Assembly: GCA_016296065.1 (NCBI GenBank)
Contig: JAEDKA010000029.1
Coordinates: 1 to 44,437, forward strand
From: Kiritimatiellia bacterium
GTDB lineage: Bacteria; Verrucomicrobiota; Kiritimatiellia; RFP12; UBA1067
Reading direction: 5' to 3'
Length of the DNA stretch: 44,437 nucleotides
Numbering within the stretch: the stretch's first letter is position 1; the number at the start of each line of letters is the position of its first letter. This document shows, piece after piece, positions 13,276 to 21,601 of this stretch. Position numbers and translations under genes: made by a program. Below the pieces are notes generated by a model. That model did not search any database. It was not told where the DNA came from and saw nothing but the letters and a program-made list of their open reading frames with translations.

Positions 13276-16200
13276 ATGCCCATCACACTCGATACATTCA
13301 AGGCCGTGGCCAGTTCGACCGCGTTCTCCTCGCGCGACATCGTCGTGCAGGGGCAGGGGCAGACCGCCTCCGCCAAGCTCGGCAACTTCGTATTGTCGCA
13401 TGGAAAGGCAGTCAACGACGCGACGATGGCGGCCTTCAAGGAGGCCATCGAGAAGGAATACGGCGTCTTTGGAAGAAACGCATTCGACACGGTTCTGGGC
13501 TCGCGCCTCGAGATGCACAAGTCTCTTCGCGCGTGCGACGTGCGGCAGACGCTGTCGAGCCTCCCCAAGATCCGCAACAACAGGTACATGAGCGAGCTGC
13601 AGCGGCAGTTCGACACGCACCCGCGCATTCTCGAGCTGACGGACAATGCAAGGGAGAAGGTGCGCGCGGAAATCAACGGCGACAAGTACGGCGGCATCGA
13701 AATCGGCGAGTGCAGGACGGCGGCCGACGTCGCCGCGGCCGCTCAGAGGCGCATCGAGAAGGCAATCGCCGAGGCGTCGGCCAAAGAAGGCGGCCTTGCC
13801 AAAAAAGACAGCCTCGGCGCGCGCTCCGATGTGGAGGGGACGCCTCTGCACGGCACGGATCCCACTGGGCTCAGGAACCTTAAGACCGTCTTCGAGGGGA
13901 AGGAGACGTCCGTGGCGGACCTCGTCAAGCGCGGACTCGCAGGCGAGGGCATGCGGGTGAACCGCTCGGGGACGAACCCCGTCATCCTCGAAAAACTCAA
14001 GTCAAACGGAGTCGAACCCGGCTTCATCTACCGTAACGACTGGTCGGCCGACGACACGCGCGGGCTCATGGTCGATGTCGATTCCCCCGAGAGCAAGGCC
14101 GCGCTCGACGAACTCAAGGCGAAGGATCCCGCCTTCGCCGAAAGGTGCGAGGGAAAGTCGCTGCGCGAGCAGATCATGCTCGCCGGCCGCGCGCATCCGG
14201 CCGCAATCTCCGCAGTCGCGGAGTTCGTCCTCGAAAGCGCGGCGCACGAGGCCGTGAAGGGGAAGGGCGTCACGGGAAATCCCTTCGAAACGCTCGTCAA
14301 CGGGCTAAGACGCCAGTTTTCCGATTTCGACATCGCCAAGATCGCGAACGGCACGGCGGGCAAGTCGATAATCAAGGAGGCGAAGCTGTATCTCTTCACG
14401 CAGATCCGCGACTCGGTGATGAACGTTGGGCCTGGAGACGACTTCTACCATTTTTCCCCCGTGTTCAGGCACTTCTCCGAGCGTACGATCGTCAAGCTCG
14501 ACTACAACGAGGGCGACAAGTTCTCGAAGGGCGACGCAGCCCACGCCGGCAGCTTCATGCGTCCGGAGCGCATCCTCGCCACGCGCAAGCCGATTCTCGG
14601 GCAGATATACCGGCTGCAGACCGCGTCCTCCGCCGATTCCATCTCCGCCGGCGCGGTCACGGAGGCGCTTGCGAACGACCTCACGCGCATCGCCGGCGTT
14701 CCCTCGCAGGAGCTCCAGATCGTGCGCGGCGAGTATTCCGACGGACACCCCAAGCTAATGCTCCAGGCGAAGTTCGCCGACGGCTACAAGGACATGGAGG
14801 CGGGCTTTCTCAAGGACGGGCGCGTCGTTTCGCCGGACGGCCAGCCGCTCGAAAAGCTCGGCAAATACAAGGCGTTCTTCCTCGCGACGGCCGATCGCGA
14901 CGCCGTGGGGCGGCGGGGGCAGAACAAGGGCTTCGCGCACGGCAAGTTCTTCGCGATCGACCCCGGCCACTCGCTCGAGGGCAACTCCAAGTACCTCAAG
15001 GTCTCCGACGACCTCTCGTTCAAGGACACCTACGGCAGGAGCACGAAACCTCGCTTTGAGAACTTCTCCGTTTTCGACGACGACACGTTCTTCTCCAAGA
15101 TGGAAGGCGTCGTAAACCTCCGCGAAACCGCAAAGCGCGGCGAGTTCAAGGATCTCTTCGACAAGTACCGCGAGGCCTTCAACCCGAACGCCGAAGGCAT
15201 CTCCGACGCGGAGAAGGCGCTGCGCACGAAGATCATTGAAGACATAAACAAGAAAGAGGCGGAGTTCAACGAGTCGCTGAAGAAGATCCTCGACGTCTCC
15301 GCGAACAACCTCGCGCTCTACGACGACCTCGACGACCAGCCGCCCGCCGTGCGCCAGGGCGCGATCGAGACCATCGCCAACCTGGAGAAACTCACTTCGC
15401 CCACAACCTGGACGAGCAAGAAGGGCAAGGTCGCGCTCGAGCACCTCGAGGTAATCCCCGAGTCGCGCGTCCCGTGGAAGGGCGCGCTGAAGGACAATGG
15501 CATCGTGTTCTTCACCGAAACGAAGATGTCGTACAGGAACCTGCTGCAGCTCGAGGCCGTCGTCACGGCTGCGGGCGCGAAGTTAGAGGACGATGCGATG
15601 GGCGTGACGCGCATAACCGTGCCGCTGGACAAGGCGGAGAAGTTCTTCGCCGCGTTCAACGAGGAGAAGGTGCAGCAGCTCACGCACCCTGCGGAGTACA
15701 TGGCGCGCAAGGAAGGCCGCGACGGACTCAAGGAGGCGACGATCTACAAGCCCGTCCCGTGTCCGAAGCCCGGTCCCGATCCGCGTCCGCTGATGACCGT
15801 CGACCAGCTCCCCGAGCAAATCGACTTCGAGGTGGACGGACTCGTGTACAAGTTCCCGAAAATCCACTACCAGGATCTCATTTCCGTCAAGTCGTCGGTG
15901 CACCGTCCGCGCAACGAGGGTGAGCTGCGCGCGCTCCTCTCGGCGCAGGTGAAGCTCGGCAGGGACGTCCTCGGCGCGCTGATGAGCGGCAGGCCCAATC
16001 TCTTCAAGCCGACGAACCAGAACATCGTGGCGCTCACGTACGCGCTCCACGCGATGGCGCTCAAGAAGGGCGAGTTCATGTACCGCGGCTCGTTCTCGAT
16101 CGAGGACAAGAACGGCGACATCGCGCGTTGGCTCGACAAGGCGAATAACCTCTACATCCGTACCTCCACCCACGCCAAGCCCTACCAGTCGGCGCATGTC

Positions 16201-16854
16201 GACGGACATCTCAACATGCCGCGCGGATACGACGTGCCGACGGGCGCGGGCGGGCTCCTGAACGGCATGAGGACGTTCCACTTCTTCACGATTCCGGACG
16301 AGGACGGGCTCAAGAACGGCGGCAACGGCAACGGCCCGCGGCGCCGGCTCTTCCTCAAGTGCGAGACGTTCGGCATATTCTGTTCGACGGCGCACGTAAA
16401 GTTATTCGACAAGTATGACGCGGTCTCGAAAGGCATGAAGACGCGCAACTACAGGTTCGGTGACATCGTCGAGTCCATCTGCCACGGCTCCTCGCTCTTC
16501 GCGTCGTTCTTCACGCCGAAAGAGGCGCCGGGAATCCGCAAGGAGAACCTTACCAAGGTGCAGAAGAACGCCATCCAGTGGGCGCACGACAAGCTCAGAG
16601 AGAAGTATCCGGAGTTCGCCGAGCGACTCGTGTCCGGAGGTGTCCTAGACGGCGCGGGCATCAACAAGATGATCGACAACATTTCGTGGATCTGCGACCA
16701 ACTGCCGGAGGACGAGGACGAGCGGGCCTGGATCACGGACGTGCTCGACTACATGTTCGCGCCCCTGGAGGCGAAGTTCGGCAACGAGAAATACGGCGAC
16801 GTCGGCAACCGCATCGGCAACGAGATCATGATCGACGCGAAGGACCTGGCGTGA
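13276..16854 (+). CDS. Giant effector-like protein 1 with PI3K/HipA-like kinase motifs
   Basis: The 1,192-residue protein has no signal peptide or membrane segment. The first 20 residues (MPITLDTFKAVASSTAFSS) are poorly charged and Ser/Thr-rich, as in type III secretion signals. A helical region reaches about residue 220. Residues about 420-640 carry a kinase-like motif series: Glu463 in AVTEALANDLTRIAGVPS (alpha-C-like), a catalytic-loop-like ADRDAVGRRGQN (Asp540, Asp542, Asn550), and FFAIDPGHS with Asp562 as metal ligand. This order matches the DRxxxN...IDxGH layout of PI3/PI4 kinases and HipA-type kinases. A C-terminal region (about 900-1050, including MYRGSFSIEDKNG and STHAKPYQSAHVDGHLN) looks conserved but I cannot name it. 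The upstream chaperone gene suggests secretion. GAGGAACT supports ATG 13276. The kinase call is an inference from motifs. Confidence 0.7.
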   Translation: MPITLDTFKAVASSTAFSSRDIVVQGQGQTASAKLGNFVLSHGKAVNDATMAAFKEAIEKEYGVFGRNAFDTVLGSRLEMHKSLRACDVRQTLSSLPKIRNNRYMSELQRQFDTHPRILELTDNAREKVRAEINGDKYGGIEIGECRTAADVAAAAQRRIEKAIAEASAKEGGLAKKDSLGARSDVEGTPLHGTDPTGLRNLKTVFEGKETSVADLVKRGLAGEGMRVNRSGTNPVILEKLKSNGVEPGFIYRNDWSADDTRGLMVDVDSPESKAALDELKAKDPAFAERCEGKSLREQIMLAGRAHPAAISAVAEFVLESAAHEAVKGKGVTGNPFETLVNGLRRQFSDFDIAKIANGTAGKSIIKEAKLYLFTQIRDSVMNVGPGDDFYHFSPVFRHFSERTIVKLDYNEGDKFSKGDAAHAGSFMRPERILATRKPILGQIYRLQTASSADSISAGAVTEALANDLTRIAGVPSQELQIVRGEYSDGHPKLMLQAKFADGYKDMEAGFLKDGRVVSPDGQPLEKLGKYKAFFLATADRDAVGRRGQNKGFAHGKFFAIDPGHSLEGNSKYLKVSDDLSFKDTYGRSTKPRFENFSVFDDDTFFSKMEGVVNLRETAKRGEFKDLFDKYREAFNPNAEGISDAEKALRTKIIEDINKKEAEFNESLKKILDVSANNLALYDDLDDQPPAVRQGAIETIANLEKLTSPTTWTSKKGKVALEHLEVIPESRVPWKGALKDNGIVFFTETKMSYRNLLQLEAVVTAAGAKLEDDAMGVTRITVPLDKAEKFFAAFNEEKVQQLTHPAEYMARKEGRDGLKEATIYKPVPCPKPGPDPRPLMTVDQLPEQIDFEVDGLVYKFPKIHYQDLISVKSSVHRPRNEGELRALLSAQVKLGRDVLGALMSGRPNLFKPTNQNIVALTYALHAMALKKGEFMYRGSFSIEDKNGDIARWLDKANNLYIRTSTHAKPYQSAHVDGHLNMPRGYDVPTGAGGLLNGMRTFHFFTIPDEDGLKNGGNGNGPRRRLFLKCETFGIFCSTAHVKLFDKYDAVSKGMKTRNYRFGDIVESICHGSSLFASFFTPKEAPGIRKENLTKVQKNAIQWAHDKLREKYPEFAERLVSGGVLDGAGINKMIDNISWICDQLPEDEDERAWITDVLDYMFAPLEAKFGNEKYGDVGNRIGNEIMIDAKDLA

Positions 16855-16915
16855 CAATGGACGGCGGACAATCTCTCGCACGCTGACGCGCGAGCACGAA
16901 CCTTGGCGCGCGGCG

Positions 16916-16936
16916 AATCGCGCAAGCGCGATTTCC
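16916..16936 (+). terminator. Probable terminator of effector 1
   Basis: AATCGCGC (16916-16923) pairs with GCGCGATT (16926-16933), with CAAG at the loop and a short T run (TTT at 16932-16934). It is the first strong hairpin after the effector 1 stop, 62 nt downstream. Confidence 0.5.
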
Positions 16937-17172
16937 TGCGGTGCGTTCCATCTCCGCTTGAAGTCCGCAACTGGCATCCATACACTGCATCACACTGACT
17001 GTTCACAGGATTGCGGCCTTCGCGTGATGGTTCGCGCCGCAGTTAGCACTACGTGCTTTCGCCATCGCGCCAAGACACGAATGCGGCCCAAGGCCGCACA
17101 CGAACACGCCTGCTTCGCAGGCTGCACGAATATGGGGGTCTGTGATTTCATTTGCGGCAATTGCAAAATTTC

Positions 17173-17270
17173 TTTTGGACAGGATTTACAGGATTATCAG
17201 GATTATGAAATCTCCAAAAACACTTGCACATTGCAAGAATCTTGTAAATCCTGTTAATCCTGTCTAAAAA
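17173..17270. repeat. Large inverted repeat built of CAGGATT units
   Basis: The left arm (17173-17206) has three tandem ACAGGATTT/TCAGGATTA-like units. The right arm (17238-17270) is its imperfect complement (TGTAAATCC, TGTTAATCC, TGTCTAAAAA). The apex is a perfect CTTGCA-CAT-TGCAAG stem (17223-17237). From memory, GACAGGATTAACAGGATT repeats occur between genes in many unrelated bacteria, with no established function. The folded element would be a long hairpin of about 98 nt. Confidence 0.8.
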
Positions 17271-17397
17271 GACACACATATGGAACAGTATATGTGGAAT
17301 CGCGGCGATGCTGACAAATCGCGTTTTCGTGCATAAAAGTTCCGGTACACTCTCGGCTGACGTCGCTGAATTTTCGGGCTTATGCCAGAGGGGAGAA

Positions 17398-17408
17398 TTT
17401 GGTATAAT
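17398..17408 (+). promoter_or_regulatory. Extended -10 promoter of the second effector module
   Basis: TTTGG followed by TATAAT (17403-17408) matches the window's promoter type; no good -35 is seen. The leader to ATG 17446 carries GAGGTGG as ribosome-binding site. Confidence 0.75.
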
Positions 17409-17445
17409 AACCTATATCAAGTCAGAGAGTTAGAGGTGGCCCGAA

Positions 17446-17913
17446 ATGGATTTCAGAGAGACAATAGACGCATTTGCGTCGGAAATGGGGCTTGCAGCGG
17501 CGTCTACGGACGACGACGGCAGCATCACGTTCCTTTTCGACAAGACGCATGAAGTGACGTTTTCGCCGGTTGATGGGGGCGATATCCTCTTCCAGTGCGA
17601 GATAGGTGAGGCCGACCTCCTGGGCGAAAAAGGCTGCCGGGCGCTCCTCGAGGCGTCTTTCGCCGAAACGGGCGGCGCGGCGTTCGCCATTCACCGTGCA
17701 CTCGGCAAGGTCGTCCTCTGGATCCGCCACGGGGAGTTCGCGTCGTCCGCCCCGTTCAGAAGGGCCATCGACGACTTTCTCGCCCAGGTAGTTGCGTGGA
17801 AGAAGCGGCTCGCGGACGGCGACTTCGGCGCGGCGCCGGACGCGTTCGCCGCAGAAGAAGGCGCGGCGGACGGGCCTTCCGTGGATTTCCCAGAGGGATT
17901 CATGCAGGTGTGA
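17446..17913 (+). CDS. Second CesT-like secretion chaperone
   Basis: This acidic 155-residue protein parallels the first chaperone in size, charge, predicted alpha-beta-beta-beta-alpha order and position. It has an N-terminal helix (FRETIDAFASEMGL), strands SITFLFDKTHEVTFSPV and DILFQCEIGEADLL, a helix with ALLEASFAE, a strand FAIHRALGKVVLWI, and a long C-terminal helix (FRRAIDDFLAQVVAWKKRL). The tail is acidic and Ala-rich. It stands 70 nt before effector 2 behind its own promoter. Sequence similarity between the two chaperones is low by eye, as is usual for proteins each matched to its own partner. The class I chaperone call is an inference. Confidence 0.62.
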   Translation: MDFRETIDAFASEMGLAAASTDDDGSITFLFDKTHEVTFSPVDGGDILFQCEIGEADLLGEKGCRALLEASFAETGGAAFAIHRALGKVVLWIRHGEFASSAPFRRAIDDFLAQVVAWKKRLADGDFGAAPDAFAAEEGAADGPSVDFPEGFMQV

Positions 17914-17983
17914 TGTAACCTCCGGAAGGGCTGGCGTGTATACAAGGTGAAACAGACGTTCTTTTGACCACAAGGAGAAAACC

Positions 17984-20900
17984 ATGTCGCTCACAATCCA
18001 ACCAGATCAGTTTGTCGCCCAGGAGCTTGAATCGCGCGGTGTCGATTCGTCGGTCGGCGTCTACGGCAGCCACCACGTGCAGATCGGCAAGGGCACGCCC
18101 GTGCGCATAGACCAGATCAAGTCCGCGTCGCTTCCCTACGCGGGCATCAAGACCGCGACCCAGGTGCGGCGCGGACTGGCGGGCGTCGAGCAGACCTCGC
18201 GAGATGTGCTCAAGACGCTCGCGGCGCCGGGCAGCCTGGACGCAGGCAAGCTCCTCGGCCTTCTCAAGGCGGGGCAGACGCATGTGGAGCGACTGGCGCG
18301 GCTCAATGCGCTCGATCAGAAGAAGCAGGCGGACAGCGACGGCCTCTGGATGTTCACGAAGGCGGTGGAAAACCTCTCCAACGAGGACCTCGCCTCCATT
18401 TTCCAGAAGTTCACGTCGGCGGAGATGGACTTGCTCCAGACCGCGCTCATGCACGAGGGCCAGTCCAGTTCCGAGGCGAAAGACGCCCGCATGGCCGCCG
18501 CCCGCCTCTTCAACCTCCAGGCGCTCGTGCTCAAGGAGATAGGCAACCGCGCCGCACTCTCGAACCTCTCCGACCTGCGCGCCGCCAACCCCGCCGACGA
18601 GTCGCTCAAGGACGAGAGTCTCGCGCTCCCCCAGAAGCTGTCCGCCGAGTACGGCAACTCGGGCGCGGAGAACATCCCGGCTCCCGTCCACGGCAAGGAC
18701 ATCACGGCCACCAACCTCGCCATTCTCGCCGAGGTCTCCTCGCGGAGCGCGAACCAGCGCGAGAACATGGCGGCCGCCGAAAAGGAAAAACTCGCCTCCC
18801 GCGGCCTCTCGGACGTCCAGCTCAAGGAGATGGGCGACGTGCTGCGCTCGGCGGAGCTGACGATCAACATCCCCCTCGAAATCCTCGCGGGCAACACGTC
18901 GGTCTTCGCCGATCCGAACAAGCCCCTCGCGAACATCTGGCACCTCCACGACCAGCATATCGACCCCAAGGGCCAGGGCTACCTCGACAAGCGCGACAGC
19001 GTGGAGAAGATCCTCTTCCCCGAGTTCGCGAAGCACGGCATCAACGCCGACGAGCGCCCTGTCTACGGCGCGCTCAACATACAGCATGGATTCAACGGCG
19101 GCTCGCCCGTCTACGGCAACGCCGTGATCGTCCTCAAGCCCGAGGTCTCTCGGCGCGCCACCTACACGCTCATCGACAGCTTCCTCTCGACGCCCCTGAA
19201 GGTCGACGACAGCCGTCGCGCAGACTTCTACCGGCTCCTCGACGGCACGCCGCGCATCCCCGACGCGCTCAAGGAAGCTCTCCGCAACCCCGAATCGTCG
19301 GCGCGCAAGGGACTTGACCAGCTCTTCGAGAAGCTCAAGAGGTATTCGCCCCCCCGCGCCTGCAACTGCATGGCGCGCGATTTCCCCGCGTCCATCAAGG
19401 AGATCCTGAAAACACACAACAACGCGGACCACGACGGCGAGACGGCCTTCCTCGGCCTCATGTATTCCTGCTTCGCCAACCCGGAGGACGCCCGCAAGGA
19501 AATGGCGACCTACGACAACATCGAGACGCTTCTTCCGAAGCTCGGCGACGTCAACGGCAACTCCCTAGCCCGCGCCGCCCTCGAAAAGCGCGCCGGCCGC
19601 ACGCCGAAATTCGCCTTGGACGGCCCCGAATACATCGAAGCGCAGATCCAGGGCCCCATCATGCCCCTGCGCGACATCGCCGAAATCCGCGTCAACACCG
19701 GCTTTATCGACGACCCTGGCCAGCGCGAAGAATACATCGCCAAGATGAAGGACTTCCAGCGGCAGACCGGCATCAAGGTGGTGTTCCAGGATATTCCGTA
19801 CTTCGACAGCGACGATCCCGACAGCAAACTCTCGGAAAAGCAATATCAGTTCAACGCCCAGCATCTCGATATGGGCGGGTTGAACGCGCTGAAGGAAAAT
19901 GTCCTCTCCGACCCGATCAAGGCCGCCCGCGACTATATTGCCGAATTCGAGCCCATCGACATGCCGGAAGGCGTCGAACCGACTCTCACCGGCCCCGCCC
20001 TCTCGGAGGCCATAGCCAAATTCAAGGAGAAGGTTGCAGCGGACTCCGCAAAACCATCGCCGTGCAGTGCAGCAGAAATCGTCAGGCATGCCGTGCGGGA
20101 CCTCATTGCCGAACCCATGCGCGCCAAGGCGCGCCTCCTCCGGGAACTCCAGCAGCTTCCATTCGAGACCCTCGAACAGAAAAAGGTCTTCACCGACTGG
20201 ATCACATCCACGCCCGGCCTCTCTTCCGTCGATGTTCTCCGCGCCGTCCACCGGCAGGCCCCGGCCCGTGCCGTACTCCTCCGCGAGCTCGCCTCCGCCG
20301 AGCCGCCGCCCTCCGCCGAGACGGTCCTCGCGCGCTTCGCCGCCCTGCAGACCGGCGCCGCGGCGGCCGATTCCGCCACCGTCGCCAACATGACCATCGC
20401 GCTTCTCCGCAACGCGGTGCCGCCCGTCACCCCCGCCGAGACGCAGAAAATGCTCGCGCTCCTCGATTCGCCGCTCCTGCGCGGCTACGCCGCCCAGCTC
20501 GACGCCATCGCCGGGGCCAAGACTATTGACGGAGTCCGAAAGGCCGACCGGGAGGCCATTCGCTCCCTTTTCGGCGCATTCACCGCTACCGCGTCGGCCC
20601 TCGCCGCGTCCATCAACGTTCCGTGGGACGCCCCGCGCGAGTGCCTCGCGCCGCTAACCGCAGTCCAGGCGAACGTGCGCGCCGCGGTCCGGCAGGTCTC
20701 GCCCGCCTTGGCCGACGCCCTCGATGCCGCGCATCCCGCCCATCCGCCGTTCCCGGCGCCGGCCAATGCGGACGCTCTTCCGTCCAACAAGGCTGGGCGC
20801 AAGCAGTTCCTCATGGGGCTGATGGAGACCTATCGCGACAAGGAACTCAACTCGGAAAGAGGGCGTTCAGTACACGGCCGAGGCCACATCATCCGCGCCT

Positions 20901-21601
20901 ACTTCTACGCGACCGCATTCTGCAACATCCTCGCCGAGCAGGGGATCAAAGTCGACCGCAACGCCGTCATTCTCGGCATCGCCGGGCACGACCTCGGCCG
21001 CAGAGGGCTGGGCAGCGACCGGTGGGAGAATGTCAGCGGAAACATGACGGGCGAGGCCATCCGCCAGCGGTACGGCGCAGGTGCCGCCGGCGAGGCCTAC
21101 GAGAAGGAAATCGCCGATTCCATCATGGGCGTGGAGATATACCCCGAGGGCCAGCGCAAGCGCACGGTCCCCGCCTCGCCGACCCTCGAGGCGCAGCTCC
21201 TGCAGAGCGCCGACAGCCTCGACATCGGCCGCACCGGCGACTTCGACCAGTACTATTTCGACTTCCTGCGCGACAAGAACGGCAACGTCCATCCCGACGC
21301 CCAGAAGATCCGCGACCAGCTGGCCAAGGAGGCCAACCTCCTCCAGCGCCTCACGAACCCACTCTGCGCGAACTACCATGCGCTGCTGAAGCTCGGCATG
21401 GATGCCGGCAACGCCACCGGCCCCCTTGCGACGGAGCTGGAGAAGCAGCGCGACGCTCTCGACGAGCAGATCACGAACGAGATGATCGCCCAGGCCAACA
21501 ACGCCGACAACGAAGCGTTCTTCGGCGATTTCGAGGACGTCATCCGCCAGCACCCGCAGATGTTCCCACTTCTCACCAAGTACTACCTTAACGCAGAGTG
21601 A
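17984..21601 (+). CDS. Giant effector-like protein 2: DUF3626-like region plus SidE-type HD phosphodiesterase motifs
   Basis: The 1,205-residue protein has no signal peptide. After a helical N-terminal third, residues about 290-620 match what I know of DUF3626: LTINIPLEIL, then RPVYGALN (358-365), YGNAVIVLKPEVSRRATYTLIDS and YIEAQIQGPIMPL (550-562). A helical Ala/Pro-rich section follows. The C-terminal part has the HD-type series SVHGRGHIIR (His964, His968, Arg971) and AGHDLGRRGLGSDRWENVS (His1002, Asp1003, Arg1006, Asp1012, Trp1014, Glu1015, Ser1018). HD..R...G.D.WE..S is characteristic of the phosphodiesterase domain of Legionella SidE-family effectors. An ordinary HD hydrolase is the cautious alternative. 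AAGGAG precedes ATG 17984, and the chaperone gene lies 70 nt upstream. The end overlaps a GTG of the decayed gene that follows. Confidence 0.7.
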   Translation: MSLTIQPDQFVAQELESRGVDSSVGVYGSHHVQIGKGTPVRIDQIKSASLPYAGIKTATQVRRGLAGVEQTSRDVLKTLAAPGSLDAGKLLGLLKAGQTHVERLARLNALDQKKQADSDGLWMFTKAVENLSNEDLASIFQKFTSAEMDLLQTALMHEGQSSSEAKDARMAAARLFNLQALVLKEIGNRAALSNLSDLRAANPADESLKDESLALPQKLSAEYGNSGAENIPAPVHGKDITATNLAILAEVSSRSANQRENMAAAEKEKLASRGLSDVQLKEMGDVLRSAELTINIPLEILAGNTSVFADPNKPLANIWHLHDQHIDPKGQGYLDKRDSVEKILFPEFAKHGINADERPVYGALNIQHGFNGGSPVYGNAVIVLKPEVSRRATYTLIDSFLSTPLKVDDSRRADFYRLLDGTPRIPDALKEALRNPESSARKGLDQLFEKLKRYSPPRACNCMARDFPASIKEILKTHNNADHDGETAFLGLMYSCFANPEDARKEMATYDNIETLLPKLGDVNGNSLARAALEKRAGRTPKFALDGPEYIEAQIQGPIMPLRDIAEIRVNTGFIDDPGQREEYIAKMKDFQRQTGIKVVFQDIPYFDSDDPDSKLSEKQYQFNAQHLDMGGLNALKENVLSDPIKAARDYIAEFEPIDMPEGVEPTLTGPALSEAIAKFKEKVAADSAKPSPCSAAEIVRHAVRDLIAEPMRAKARLLRELQQLPFETLEQKKVFTDWITSTPGLSSVDVLRAVHRQAPARAVLLRELASAEPPPSAETVLARFAALQTGAAAADSATVANMTIALLRNAVPPVTPAETQKMLALLDSPLLRGYAAQLDAIAGAKTIDGVRKADREAIRSLFGAFTATASALAASINVPWDAPRECLAPLTAVQANVRAAVRQVSPALADALDAAHPAHPPFPAPANADALPSNKAGRKQFLMGLMETYRDKELNSERGRSVHGRGHIIRAYFYATAFCNILAEQGIKVDRNAVILGIAGHDLGRRGLGSDRWENVSGNMTGEAIRQRYGAGAAGEAYEKEIADSIMGVEIYPEGQRKRTVPASPTLEAQLLQSADSLDIGRTGDFDQYYFDFLRDKNGNVHPDAQKIRDQLAKEANLLQRLTNPLCANYHALLKLGMDAGNATGPLATELEKQRDALDEQITNEMIAQANNADNEAFFGDFEDVIRQHPQMFPLLTKYYLNAE

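Larger units (their letters stand above)
16855..17445. other. Structured, repeat-rich intergenic region between the two effector modules
   Basis: No convincing gene is present. The region holds successive short hairpins: AATCGCGC/GCGCGATT at 16916-16933, AGCAC-TAC-GTGCT near 17044-17056, GCGGCC-CAAG-GCCGC near 17082-17098, GCCTGC-TTC-GCAGGC near 17110-17124, the large CAGGATT inverted repeat at 17173-17270, and CACATAT/ATATGTG at 17275-17296. The promoter of chaperone 2 ends it. The hairpin density suggests repeat insertion or a structured RNA. Confidence 0.6.

Noticed and set aside
16855..17260. A small gene of about 99 codons at 16958-17257
   Set aside because: It reads through several hairpins and the CAGGATT inverted repeat, has no ribosome-binding site and has repeat-derived residues (FGQDLQDYQDYE).
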